In this document: one piece after another, positions 23,223 through 35,944 of the stretch
Numbering within the stretch: the first letter of the stretch is position 1
Layout: the number at the start of each line of letters is the position of its first letter
Assembly (NCBI GenBank): GCA_911728455.2
Contig: OU452233.1
Location: 9,281,505 to 9,345,504, forward strand
Source: Marthasterias glacialis
Lineage: Eukaryota; Echinodermata; Asteroidea; Forcipulatida; Asteriidae
Direction of reading: 5' to 3'
Length of the DNA stretch: 64,000 nt
Made by a program: the position numbers and the translations under genes
The notes under the pieces: generated by a model
The model's database searches: none
What the model was told of the DNA's origin: nothing
Seen by the model: the letters and a program-made list of their open reading frames with translations, nothing else

Positions 23223-23846
23223 AACACGGTTGGAAAGCCCTGTTCATGGGCTTTCCGAAAATGCCGGTCTTGGGGCTGCCGGATTAATAGGGAGGATGCC
23301 AGGGACCGTGGAGTGAGGACACCCCGAGGATGTCCAGTTCATACGGCCATGCTGTGTGCACGTCAACAATAGCCAAGGCCGCTATGTGTGTGCTGGACCG
23401 AAGCCAGCTAAAAAAAACCGCCGAAAAAAGAAGTCGTCAGCGCCAAGACCAATAACTCCAGAAATACTGGGGCTAGAGAGAATATTCTTGTAAATGCAGT
23501 TAGCTGCCATAGTCCTGCATCCGAAAATCTGGTTTTCCCGGCCAGCCAGGGCCATCTTCCGCCTTGAAATCACCAGGGAGCGGGGCTGCTCCGAATGCGC
23601 TTCAAACGCCTGTCTTATGGCACTTTTGTACACGAAGCTGCAACATAGAGAAAACAAGACTTAGCAACGGCTTTATCTCCTAAAGTGTTGGCGGGAAACT
23701 GACAAATCTGACACGGTTGGAAAACCCTGTTCATGGGCTTTCCGAAAATGCCGGTCTTGGGGCTGCCGGATAAATAGGGAGGATGCCAGGGACCGTGGAG
23801 TGAGGACACCCCGAGGATGTCCAGTTCATACGGCCATGCTGTGTGT
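23223..23846. repeat. Linker monomers before the trimer HOR
   Basis: Just over one monomer. It holds CTAACACGG, GCCGGATTAATAG and GTGTGCACGTC (23356), variants that reappear together at 25170-25310 and 26630-26772 inside the trimer. This segment therefore supplied part of the trimeric unit. Confidence 0.75.
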
Positions 23847-25308
23847 ACGTCAACAATAGCCAAGGCCGCTATGTGTGTGCTGGACCAAAGCCAGCTAAAA
23901 AAACCGCCGAAAAAAGAAGTCGTCAGTGCCAAGACCAATAACTCCAGAAATACCGGGACTAGAGAGGAATTTTTTGTACCTGCAGTTAGCTGCCATAGTC
24001 CTGCATCCGAAAATCTGGTTTTCCCGGCCAGCCAGGGCCATCTTCCGCCTTGAAATCACCAGGGAGCGGGGCTGCTCCGAATGCGCTTCAAACGCCTGTC
24101 TTATGGCACTTTTGTACACGTAGCTGCAACATAGACAAAACAAGACTTAGCAACGGCTTTATCTCCCAAAGTATTGGCGGGAAACTGACAAATCTGACAC
24201 GGTTGGAAAGCCCTGTTCATGGGCTTTCAGAAAATGCCGGTCTTGGGGCTGCCGGGTAAATAGGGAGGGTGCCAGGGACCGTGGAATGAGGACACCCCGA
24301 GGATGTCCAGTTCATACGGCCATGCTGTGTGTACGTCAACAATAGCCAAGGCCGCTATGTGTGTGCTGGACCGAAGCCAGCTAAAAAAAAACCGCCGAAA
24401 AAAGAAGTCGTCAGCGCCAAGACCAATAACTCCAATAATACTGGGGCTAGAGAGAAATTTCTTGTACCTGCAGTTAGCTGCCATAGTCCTGCATCCGAAA
24501 ATCTGGTTTTCCCGGCCAGCCAGGGCCATCTTCCGCCTTGAAATCACCAGGGAGCGGGGCTGCTCCGAATGCGCTTCAAACGCCTGTCTTATGGCACTTT
24601 TGTACACGTAGCTGCAACATAGACAAAACAAGACTTAGCAACGGCTTTATCTCCCAAAGTATTGGCGGGAAACTGACAAATCTGACACGGTTGGAAAGCC
24701 CTGTTCATGGGCTTTCAGAAAATGCCGGTCTTGGTGCTGCCGGGTAAATAGGGAGGGTGCCAGGGACCGTGGAATGAGGACACCCCGAGGATGTCCAGTT
24801 CATACGGCCATGCTGTGTGTACGTCAACAATAGCCAAGGCCGCTATGTGTGTGCTGGACCGAAGCCAGCTAAAAAAAAACCGCCGAAAAAAGAAGTCGTC
24901 AGCGCCAAGACCAATAACTCCAATAATACTGGGGCTAGAGAGAAATTTCTTGTACCTGCAGTTAGCTGCTATAGTCCTGCATCCGAAAATCTGGTTTTCC
25001 CGGCCAGCCAGGGCCATCTTCCGCCTTGAAATCACCAGGGAGCGGGGCTGCTCCGAATGCGCTTCAAACGCCTGTCTAATGGCACTTTTGTACACGAAGC
25101 TGCAACATAGAGAAAACAAGACTTAGCAACGGCTTTATCTCCCAAAGTATTGGCGGGAAACTGACAAATCTAACACGGTTGGAAAGCCCTGTTCATGGGC
25201 TTTCCGAAAATGCCGGTCTTGGGGCTGCCGGATTAATAGGGAGGATGCCAGGGACCGTGGAGTGAGGACACCCCGAGGATGTCCAGTTCATACGGCCATG
25301 CTGTGTGC
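23847..25308. repeat. Trimeric HOR (1,462 bp), copy 1
   Basis: Three monomers: one with ACCAAAGCC and AATACCGGGACTAGAGAGG, one with CTTTCAG, a long A-run and CCAATAATACTGGGG, and one like the second but with GGTGCTGCC, GCTGCTATAG and GTCTAATGG. At 1,462 bp (3 x 487.3) the monomers are longer than elsewhere because of A9 runs. Confidence 0.9.
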
Positions 25309-26770
25309 ACGTCAACAATAGCCAAGGCCGCTATGTGTGTGCTGGACCAAAGCCAGCTAAAAAAACCGCCGAAAAAAGAAGTCGTCAGTGCCAAGACCAA
25401 TAACTCCAGAAATACCGGGACTAGAGAGGAATTTTTTGTACCTGCAGTTAGCTGCCATAGTCCTGCATCCGAAAATCTGGTTTTCCCGGCCAGCCAGGGC
25501 CATCTTCCGCCTTGAAATCACCAGGGAGCGGGGCTGCTCCGAATGCGCTTCAAACGCCTGTCTTATGGCACTTTTGTACACGTAGCTGCAACATAGACAA
25601 AACAAGACTTAGCAACGGCTTTATCTCCCAAAGTATTGGCGGGAAACTGACAAATCTGACACGGTTGGAAAGCCCTGTTCATGGGCTTTCAGAAAATGCC
25701 GGTCTTGGGGCTGCCGGGTAAATAGGGAGGGTGCCAGGGACCGTGGAATGAGGACACCCCGAGGATGTCCAGTTCATACGGCCATGCTGTGTGTACGTCA
25801 ACAATAGCCAAGGCCGCTATGTGTGTGCTGGACCGAAGCCAGCTAAAAAAAAACCGCCGAAAAAAGAAGTCGTCAGCGCCAAGACCAATAACTCCAATAA
25901 TACTGGGGCTAGAGAGAAATTTCTTGTACCTGCAGTTAGCTGCCATAGTCCTGCATCCGAAAATCTGGTTTTCCCGGCCAGCCAGGGCCATCTTCCGCCT
26001 TGAAATCACCAGGGAGCGGGGCTGCTCCGAATGCGCTTCAAACGCCTGTCTTATGGCACTTTTGTACACGTAGCTGCAACATAGACAAAACAAGACTTAG
26101 CAACGGCTTTATCTCCCAAAGTATTGGCGGGAAACTGACAAATCTGACACGGTTGGAAAGCCCTGTTCATGGGCTTTCAGAAAATGCCGGTCTTGGTGCT
26201 GCCGGGTAAATAGGGAGGGTGCCAGGGACCGTGGAATGAGGACACCCCGAGGATGTCCAGTTCATACGGCCATGCTGTGTGTACGTCAACAATAGCCAAG
26301 GCCGCTATGTGTGTGCTGGACCGAAGCCAGCTAAAAAAAAACCGCCGAAAAAAGAAGTCGTCAGCGCCAAGACCAATAACTCCAATAATACTGGGGCTAG
26401 AGAGAAATTTCTTGTACCTGCAGTTAGCTGCTATAGTCCTGCATCCGAAAATCTGGTTTTCCCGGCCAGCCAGGGCCATCTTCCGCCTTGAAATCACCAG
26501 GGAGCGGGGCTGCTCCGAATGCGCTTCAAACGCCTGTCTAATGGCACTTTTGTACACGAAGCTGCAACATAGAGAAAACAAGACTTAGCAACGGCTTTAT
26601 CTCCCAAAGTATTGGCGGGAAACTGACAAATCTAACACGGTTGGAAAGCCCTGTTCATGGGCTTTCCGAAAATGCCGGTCTTGGGGCTGCCGGATTAATA
26701 GGGAGGATGCCAGGGACCGTGGAGTGAGGACACCCCGAGGATGTCCAGTTCATACGGCCATGCTGTGTGC
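25309..26770. repeat. Trimeric HOR (1,462 bp), copy 2
   Basis: Repeats copy 1 in the same monomer order. The left junction has GTGTGCACGTC followed by ACCAAAGCC, a combination made by joining a 23.3-kb-type left part to a 23.9-kb-type right part somewhere in 25309-25345. Confidence 0.9.
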
Positions 26771-28001
26771 ACGTCAACAATAGCCAAGGCCGCTATGTGT
26801 GTGCTGGACCAAAGCCAGCTAAAAAAACCGCCGAAAAAAGAAGTCGTCAGTGCCAAGACCAATAACTCCAGAAATACCGGGACTAGAGAGGAATTTTTTG
26901 TACCTGCAGTTAGCTGCCATAGTCCTGCATCCGAAAATCTGGTTTTCCCGGCCAGCCAGGGCCATCTTCCGCCTTGAAATCACCAGGGAGCGGGGCTGCT
27001 CCGAATGCGCTTCAAACGCCTGTCTTATGGCACTTTTGTACACGTAGCTGCAACATAGACAAAACAAGACTTAGCAACGGCTTTATCTCCCAAAGTATTG
27101 GCGGGAAACTGACAAATCTGACACGGTTGGAAAGCCCTGTTCATGGGCTTTCAGAAAATGCCGGTCTTGGGGCTGCCGGGTAAATAGGGAGGGTGCCAGG
27201 GACCGTGGAATGAGGACACCCCGAGGATGTCCAGTTCATACGGCCATGCTGTGTGTACGTCAACAATAGCCAAGGCCGCTATGTGTGTGCTGGACCGAAG
27301 CCAGCTAAAAAAAAACCGCCGAAAAAAGAAGTCGTCAGCGCCAAGACCAATAACTCCAATAATACTGGGGCTAGAGAGAAATTTCTTGTACCTGCAGTTA
27401 GCTGCCTTAGTCCTGCATCCGAAAATCTGGTTTTCCCGGCCAGCCAGGGCCATCTTCCGCCTTGAAATCACCAGGGAGCGGGGCTGCTCCGAATGCGCTT
27501 CAAACGCCTGTCTTATGGCACTTTTGTACACGTAGCTGCAACATAGACAAAACAAGACTTAGCAACGGCTTTATCTCCCAAAGTATTGGCGGGAAACTGA
27601 CAAATCTGACACGGTTGGAAAGCCCTGTTCATGGGCTTTCAGAAAATGCCGGTCTTGGTGCTGCCGGGTAAATAGGGAGGGTGCCAGGGACCGTGGAATG
27701 AGGACACCCCGAGGATGTCCAGTTCATACGGCCATGCTGTGTGTACGTCAACAATAGCCAAGGCCGCTATGTGTGTGCTGGACCGAAGCCAGCTAAAAAA
27801 AAACCGCCGAAAAAAGAAGTCGTCAGCGCCAAGACCAATAACTCCAATAATACTGGGGCTAGAGAGAAATTTCTTGTACCTGCAGTTAGCTGCTATAGTC
27901 CTGCATCCGAAAATCTGGTTTTCCCGGCCAGCCAGGGCCATCTTCCGCCTTGAAATCACCAGGGAGCGGGGCTGCTCCGAATGCGCTTCAAACGCCTGTC
28001 T
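26771..28001. repeat. Trimeric HOR (1,462 bp), copy 3 (incomplete)
   Basis: Matches copy 2 up to 28001, where CTGTCTTATGG replaces CTGTCTAATGG. I found one mismatch by eye over about 1.2 kb (T at 27407, A at 25945). This is one of the youngest duplications in the window. Confidence 0.9.
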
Positions 28002-28181
28002 TATGGCACTTTTGTACACGAAGCTGCAACATAGAGAAAACAAGACTTAGCAACGGCTTTATCTCCCAAAGTATTGGCGGGAAACTGACAAATCTGACAC
28101 GGTTGGAAAGCCCTGTTCATGGGCTTTTAGAAAATGCCGGTTTTGGGGCTGCCGGATAAATAGGGAGGATGCCAGGGACCG
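27642..28181. repeat. 540-bp block, copy 1 (partner 30567-31106)
   Basis: Matches 30567-31106 at offset 2,925 bp (6 monomers). Shared rarities are GGGCTTTTAGAAAATG and GCCGGTTTTGGGG. It overlaps the end of the third trimer copy, so trimer-derived sequence was re-used downstream. Confidence 0.85.
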
Positions 28182-30566
28182 TGGAATGAGGACACCCCGA
28201 GGATGTCCAGTTCATACGGCCATGCTGTGTGTACGTCAACAATAGCCAAGGCCGATATGTGTGTGCTGGACCGAAGCCAGCTAAAAAAAACCGCCGAAAA
28301 AAGAAGTCGTCAGCGCCAAGACCAATAACTCCAGAAATACTGGGGCTAGAGAGAATATTCTTGTAAATGCAGTTAGCTGCCATAGTCCTGCATCCGAAAA
28401 TCTGGTTTTCCCGGCCAGCCAGGGCCATCTTCCGCCTTGAAATCACCAGGGAGCGGGGCTGCTCCGAATGCGCTTCAAACGCCTGTCTTATGGCACTTTT
28501 GTACACGTAGCTGCAACATAGACAAAACAAGACTTAGCAACGGCTTTATCTCCCAAAGTATTGGCGGGAAACTGACAAATCTGACACGGTTGGAAAGCCC
28601 TGTTCATGGGCTTTCAGAAAATGCCGGTCTTGGTGCTGCCGGGTAAATAGGGAGGGTGCCAGGGACCGTGGAATGAGGACACCCCGAGGATGTCCAGTTC
28701 ATACGGCCATGCTGTGTGTACGTCAACAATAGCCAAGGCCGATATGTGTGTGCTGGACCGAAGCCAGCTAAAAAAAACCGCCGAAAAAAGAAGTCGTCAG
28801 CGCCAAGACCAATAACTCCAGAAATACTGGGGCTAGAGAGAAATTTCTTGTACCTGCAGTTAGCTGCTATAGTCCTGCATCCGAAAATCTGGTTTTCCCG
28901 GCCAGCCAGGGCCATCTTCCGCCTTGAAATCACCAGGGAGCGGGGCTGCTCCGAATGCGCTTCAAACGCCTGTCTTATGGCACTTTTGTACACGAAGCTG
29001 CAACATAGAGAAAACAAGAATTAGCAACGGCTCTATCTCCCAAAGTATTGGCGGGAAACTGACAAGTCTGACACGGTTGGAAAGCCCTGTTCATGGGCTT
29101 TCCGAAAATGCCAATCTTTGGGCTGCCGGATAAATAAGGAGGATGCCAGGGACCGCGGAGTGAGGACACCCCGAGGATGTCCAGTTCATACGGCCATGCT
29201 GTTTGTACGTCAACAACAGCCAAGGCCGCTATGTGTGTGCTGGACCGAAGCCAGCTAAAAAAAAACCGCCGAAAAAAGAAGTCGTCAGCGCCAAGACCAA
29301 TAACTCCAATAATACTGGGGCTAGAGAGAAATTTCTTGTACCTGCAGTTAGCTGCCATAGTCCTGCATCCGAAAATCTGGTTTTCCCGGCCAGCCAGGGC
29401 CATCTTCCGCCTTGAAATCACCAGGGAGCGGGGCTGCTCCGAATGCGCTTCAAACGCCTGTCTTATGGCACTTTTGTACACGTAGCTGCAACATAGACAA
29501 AACAAGACTTAGCAACGGCTTTATCTCCCAAAGTATTGGCGGAAAACTGACAAATCTGACACGGTTGGAAAGCCCTGTTCATGGGCTTTCAGAAAATGCC
29601 GGTCTTGGTGCTGCCGGGTAAATAGGGAGGGTGCCAGGGACCGTGGAATGAGGACACCCCGAGGATGTCCAGTTCATACGGCCATGCTGTGTGTACGTCA
29701 ACAATAGCCAAGGCCGCTATGTGTGTGCTGGACCGAAGCCAGCTAAAATAAACCGCCGAAAAAAGAAGTCGTCAGCGCCAAGACCAATAACTCCAGAAAT
29801 ACTGGGGCTAGAGAGAATATTCTTGTAAATGCAGTTAGCTGCCATAGTCCTGCATCCGAAAATCTGGTTTTCCCGGCCAGCCAGGGCCATCTTCCGCCTT
29901 GAAATCACCAGGGAGCGGGGCTGCTCCGAATGCGCTTCAAACGCCTGTCTTATGGCACTTTTGTACACGTAGCTGCAACATAGACAAAACAAGACTTAGC
30001 AACGGCTTTATCTCCCAAAGTATTGGCGGGAAACTGACAAATCTGACACGGTTGGAAAGCCCTGTTCATGGGCTTTCAGAAAATGCCGGTCTTGGGGCTG
30101 CCGGGTAAATAGGGAGGGTGCCAGGGACCGTGGAATGAGGACACCCCGAGGATGTCCAGTTCATACGGCCATGCTGTGTGTACGTCAACAATAGCGTAGG
30201 CCGCTATGTGTGTGCTGGACCGAAGCCAGCTAAAAAAAAACCGCCGAAAAAAGAAGTCGTCAGCGCCAAGACCAATAACTCCAATAATACTGGGGCTAGA
30301 GAGAAATTTCTTGTACCTGCAGTTAGCTGCCATAGTCCTGCATCCGAAAATCTGGTTTTCCCGGCCAGCCAGGGCCATCTTCCGCCTTGAAATCACCAGG
30401 GAGCGGGGCTGCTCCGAATGCGCTTCAAACGCCTGTCTTATGGCACTTTTGTACACGTAGCTGCAACATAGACAAAACAAGACTTAGCAACGGCTTTATC
30501 TCCCAAAGTATTGGCGGGAAACTGACAAATCTGACACGGTTGGAAAGCCCTGTTCATGGGCTTTCC
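28182..30566. repeat. 487-488-bp monomers with dispersed trimer-type units
   Basis: About five monomers. Some carry AGAGAATATTCTTGTAAATG (28348, 29811). One carries GCCGATATGTG (28250) repeated at 28737. Others match trimer units. A TGTTTGTACGTCAACAACAG variant (29199) recurs at 31150 and 32126. All is satellite. Confidence 0.75.
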
Positions 30567-31106
30567 GAAAATGCCGGTCTTGGTGCTGCCGGGTAAATAG
30601 GGAGGGTGCCAGGGACCGTGGAATGAGGACACCCCGAGGATGTCCAGTTCATACGGCCATGCTGTGTGTACGTCAACAATAGCCAAGGCCGCTATGTGTG
30701 TGCTGGACCGAAGCCAGCTAAAAAAAAACCGCCGAAAAAAGAAGTCGTCAGCGCCAAGACCAATAACTCCAATAATACTGGGGCTAGAGAGAAATTTCTT
30801 GTACCTGCAGTTAGCTGCTATAGTCCTGCATCCGAAAATCTGGTTTTCCCGGCCAGCCAGGGCCATCTTCCGCCTTGAAATCACCAGGGAGCGGGGCTGC
30901 TCCGAATGCGCTTCAAACGCCTGTCTTATGGCACTTTTGTACACGAAGCTGCAACATAGAGAAAACAAGACTTAGCAACGGCTTTATCTCCCAAAGTATT
31001 GGCGGGAAACTGACAAATCTGACACGGTTGGAAAGCCCTGTTCATGGGCTTTTAGAAAATGCCGGTTTTGGGGCTGCCGGATAAATAGGGAGGATGCCAG
31101 GGACCG
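30567..31106. repeat. 540-bp block, copy 2 (partner 27642-28181)
   Basis: Second copy. It departs from copy 1 at 31107, where CCGCGGAGTG replaces CCGTGGAATG, and continues as a monomer like that at 29150. Confidence 0.85.
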
Positions 31107-34100
31107 CGGAGTGAGGACACCCCGAGGATGTCCAGTTCATACGGCCATGCTGTTTGTACGTCAACAACAGCCAAGGCCGCTATGTGTGTGCTGGACCGAA
31201 GCCAGCTAAAAAAAAAACCGCCGAAAAAAGAAGTCGTCAGCGCCAAGACCAATAACTCCAATAATACTGGGGCTAGAGAGAAATTTCTTGTACCTGCAGT
31301 TAGCTGCCATAGTCCTGCATCCGAAAATCTGGTTTTCCCGGCCAGCCAGGGCCATCTTCCGCCTTGAAATCACCAGGGAGCGGGGCTGCTCCGAATGCGC
31401 TTCAAACGCCTGTCTTATGGCACTTTTGTACACGTAGCTGCAACATAGACAAAACAAGACTTAGCAACGGCTTTATCTCCCAAAGTATTGGCGGGAAACT
31501 GACAAATCTGACACGGTTGGAAAGCCCTGTTCATGGGCTTTCAGAAAATGCCGGTCTTGGTGCTGCCGGGTAAATAGGGAGGGTGCCAGGGACCGTGGAA
31601 TGAGGACACCCCGAGGATGTCCAGTTCATACGGCCATGCTGTGTGTACGTCAACAATAGCCAAGGCCGCTATGTGTGTGCTGGACCGAAGCCAGCTAAAA
31701 AAACCGCCGAAAAAAGAAGTCGTCAGCGCCAAGACCAATAACTCCAGAAATACTGGGGCTAGAGAGAATATTCTTGTACCTGCAGTTAGATGCCATAGTC
31801 TTGCATCCGAAAATCTGGTTTTCCCGGCCAGCCAGGGCCATCTTCCGCCTTGAAATCACCAGGGAGCGGGGCTGCTCCGAATGCGCTTCAAACGCCTGTC
31901 TTATGGCACTTTTGTACACGAAGCTGCAACATAGAGAAAACAAGACTTAGCAACGGCTCTATCTCCCAAAGTATTGGCGGGAAACTGACAAGTCTGACAC
32001 GGTTGGAAAGCCCTGTTCATGGGCTTTCCGAAAATGCCAATCTTGGGGCTGCCGGAAAAATAGGGAGGATGCCAGGGACCGCGGAGTGAGGACACCCCGA
32101 GGATGTCCAGTTCATACGGCCATGCTGTTTGTACGTCAACAACAGCCAAGGCCGCTATGTGTGTGCTGGACCGAAGCCAGCTAAAAAAACCGCCGTAAAA
32201 AAGAAGTCGTCAGCGCCAAGACCAATAACTCCAGAAATACTGGGGCTAGAGAGAATATTCTTGTACCTGCAGTTAGCTGCCATAGTCTTGCATCCGAAAA
32301 TCTGGTTTTCCCGGCCAGCCAGGGCCATCTTCCGCCTTGAAATCACCAGGGAGCGGGGCTGCTCCGAATGCGCTTCAAACGCCTGTCTTATGGCACGTTT
32401 GTACACGAAGCTGCAACATAGAGAAAACAAGACTTAGCAACGGCTTTATCTCCCAAAGTATTGGCGGGAAACTGACAAGTCTGACACGGTTGGAAAGCCC
32501 TATTCATGGGCTTTCCGAAAATGCCGGTCTTGGGGCTGCCAGATAAATAGGAAGGATGCCAGGGACCGCGGAGTGAGGACACCCCGAGGATGTCCAGTTC
32601 ATACGGCCATGCTGTGTGTACGTCAACAATAGCCAAGGCCGCTATGTGTGTGCTGGACCGAAGCCAGCTAAAAAAAACCGCCGAAAAAAGAAGTCGTCAG
32701 CGCCAAGACCAATAACTCCAGAAATACTGGGGCTAGAGAGAATATTCTTGTAAATGCAGTTAGCTGCCATAGTCCTGCATCCGAAAATCTGGTTTTCCCG
32801 GCCAGCCAGGGCCATCTTCCGCCTTGAAATCACCAGGGAGCGGGGCTGCTCCGAATGCGCTTCAAACGCCTGTCTTATGGCACTTTTGTACACGAAGCTG
32901 CAACATAGAGAAAACAAGACTTAGCAACGGCTTTATCTCCCAAAGTATTGGCGGGAAACTGACAAGTCTGACACGGTTGGAAAGCCCTATTCATGGGCTT
33001 TCCGAAAATGCCGGTCTTGGGGCTGCCGGATAAACAGGGAGGATGCCAGGGACCGCGGAGTGAGGACACCCCGAGGGTGTCCAGTTCATACGGCCATGCT
33101 GTGTGTACGTCAAATAGCCAAGGCCGCTATGTGTGTGCTGGACCGAAGCCAGCTAAAAAAACGCCGAAAAAAGAAGTCGGCAGCGCCAAGACCAATAACT
33201 CAAGAAATACTGGGGCTAGAGAGAAATTTCTTGTACCTGCAGTTAGCTGCCATAGTCCTGCATCCGAAAATCTGGTTTTCCCGGCCAGCCAGGGCCATCT
33301 TCCGCCTTGAAATCACCAGGGAGCGGGGCTGCTCCGAATGCGCTTCAAACGCCTGTCTTATGGCACTTTTGTACACGAAGCTGCAACATAGAGAAAACAA
33401 GACTTAGCAACGGCTTTATCTCCCAAAGTATTGGCGGGAAACTGACAAATCTGACACGGTTGGAAAGCCCTGTTCATGGGCTTTCCGAAAATGCCGGTCT
33501 TGGGGCTGCCGGATAAATAGGAAGGATGCCAGGGACCGTGGAGTGAGGACACCCCGAGGATGTCCAGTTATACGGCCATGCTGTGTGTACGTCAACAATA
33601 GCAAAGGCCGCTATGAGTGTGCTGGACCGAAGCCAGCTAAAAAAACGCCGAAAAAAGAAGTCGTCAGCGCCAAGACCAATAACTCCAGAAATACTGGGGC
33701 TAGAGAGAAATTTCTCGTACCTGCAGTTAGCTGCCATAGTCCTGCATCCAAAAATCTGGTTTTCCCGGCCAGCCAGGGCCATCTTCCGCCTTGAAATCAC
33801 CAGGGAGCGGGGCTGCTCCGAATGCGCTTCAAACGCCTGTCTAATAGCACTTTTGTACACGAAGCTGCAACATAGAGAAAACAAGACTTAGCAACGGCTT
33901 TATCTCCCAAAGTATTGGCGGGAAACTGACAAATCTGACACGGTTGGAAAGCCCTGTTCATGGGCTTTCAGAAAATGCCGGTCTTGGGGCTGCCGGATAA
34001 ATAGGAAGGATGCCAGGGACCGTGGAGTGAGGACACCCCGAGGATGTCCAGTTCATACGGCCATGCTGTGTGTACGTCAACAATAGCAAAGGCCGCTATG

Positions 34101-34976
34101 AGTGTGCTGGACCGAAGCCAGCTAAAAACACGCCGAAAAAAGAAGTCGGCAGCGCCAAGACCAATAACTCCAGAAATAATGGGGCTAGAGAGAAATTTCT
34201 TGTACCTGCAGTTAGCTGCCATAGTCCTGCATCCGAAAATCTGGTTTTCCCGGCCAGCCAGGGCCATCTTCCGCCTTTAAATCACCAGGGAGCGGGGCTG
34301 CTCCGAATGTGCTTCAAACGCCTGTCTAATGGCACTTTTGTACACGAAGCTGAAACATAGAGAAAACAAGACTTAGCAACGGCTTTATGTCCCAAAGTAT
34401 TGGCGGGAAACTGACAAATCTGACACGGTTGGAAAGCCCTGTTCATGGGCTTCCAAAAATGCCGGTCTTGGGGCTGCCGGATAAATAGGGAGGATGCCAG
34501 GGACCGTGGAGTGAGGACACCCCGAGGATGTCCAGTTCCTACAGCCATGGTGTGTGTACATCAACAATAGCCAAGGCCGCTATGTGTGTGCTGGACCGAA
34601 GCCAGCTAAAAAAACCGCCGAAAAAAGAAGTCGGCAGCGCCAAGACCAATAACTCCAGAAATACTGGGACTAGAGAGAAATTTTTTGTACCTGCAGTTAG
34701 CTGCCATAGTCCTGCATCCGAAAATCTGGTTTTCCCGGCCAGCCAGGGCCATCTTCCGCCTTGAAATCACCAGGGAGCGGGGCTGCTCCGAATGCGCTTC
34801 AAACGCCTGTCTTATGGCACTTTTGTACATGTAGCTGCAACATAAAGAAAACAAGACTTAGCAACGGCTTTATCTCCCAAAGTATTGGCGGGAAACTGAC
34901 AAATCTGACACGGTTGGAAAGCCCTGTTCATGGGCTTTCAGAAAATGCCGGTCTTGGGGCTGCCGGATAAATAGGA
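31107..34976. repeat. Mixed monomers, transition from 488 to 484 bp
   Basis: About eight monomers. Notable points are an A10 run (31208), CCGCCGTAAAAAAG (32190), CTATTCATGGG in the dyad loop (32499, 32987), CGTCAAATAGCC (33108), a 1-bp deletion giving AGTTATACGG (33566), CTAAAAACACGCC (34122) and the first CCATGG-marked monomer (34545). Confidence 0.75.
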
Positions 34977-35460
34977 AGGATGCCAGGGACCGTGGAGTGA
35001 GGACACCCCGAGGATGTCCAGTTCATACGGCCATGCTGTGTGTACGTCAACAATAGCAAAGGCCGCTATGAGTGTGCTGGACCGAAGCCAGCTAAAAACA
35101 CGCCGAAAAAAGAAGTCGGCAGCGCCAAGACCAATAACTCCAGAAATACTGGGGCTAGAGAGAAATTTCTTGTACCTGCAGTTAGCTGCCATAGTCCTGC
35201 ATCCGAAAATCTGGTTTTCCCGGCCAGCCAGGGCCATCTTCCGCCTTTAAATCACCAGGGAGCGGGGCTGCTCCGAATGTGCTTCAAACGCCTGTCTAAT
35301 GGCACTTTTGTACACGAAGCTGAAACATAGAGAAAACAAGACTTAGCAACGGCTTTATGTCCCAAAGTATTGGCGGGAAACTGACAAATCTGACACGGTT
35401 GGAAAGCCCTGTTCATGGGCTTCCAAAAATGCCGGTCTTGGGGCTGCCGGATAAATAGGG
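34977..35460. repeat. 484-bp tandem monomer, copy 1
   Basis: Identical by eye to 35461-35944. Diagnostic variants are CTAAAAACACGCC, CGCCTTTAAATCACC, GCTGAAACATAG, TTTATGTCCC and the one-base-shorter GGGCTTCC arm of dyad 1. Confidence 0.9.
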
Positions 35461-35944
35461 AGGATGCCAGGGACCGTGGAGTGAGGACACCCCGAGGATG
35501 TCCAGTTCATACGGCCATGCTGTGTGTACGTCAACAATAGCAAAGGCCGCTATGAGTGTGCTGGACCGAAGCCAGCTAAAAACACGCCGAAAAAAGAAGT
35601 CGGCAGCGCCAAGACCAATAACTCCAGAAATACTGGGGCTAGAGAGAAATTTCTTGTACCTGCAGTTAGCTGCCATAGTCCTGCATCCGAAAATCTGGTT
35701 TTCCCGGCCAGCCAGGGCCATCTTCCGCCTTTAAATCACCAGGGAGCGGGGCTGCTCCGAATGTGCTTCAAACGCCTGTCTAATGGCACTTTTGTACACG
35801 AAGCTGAAACATAGAGAAAACAAGACTTAGCAACGGCTTTATGTCCCAAAGTATTGGCGGGAAACTGACAAATCTGACACGGTTGGAAAGCCCTGTTCAT
35901 GGGCTTCCAAAAATGCCGGTCTTGGGGCTGCCGGATAAATAGGG
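35461..35944. repeat. 484-bp tandem monomer, copy 2
   Basis: Direct adjacent copy with no mismatch seen by eye. This simple single-monomer duplication sits inside an array otherwise dominated by multi-monomer repeats. Confidence 0.9.
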
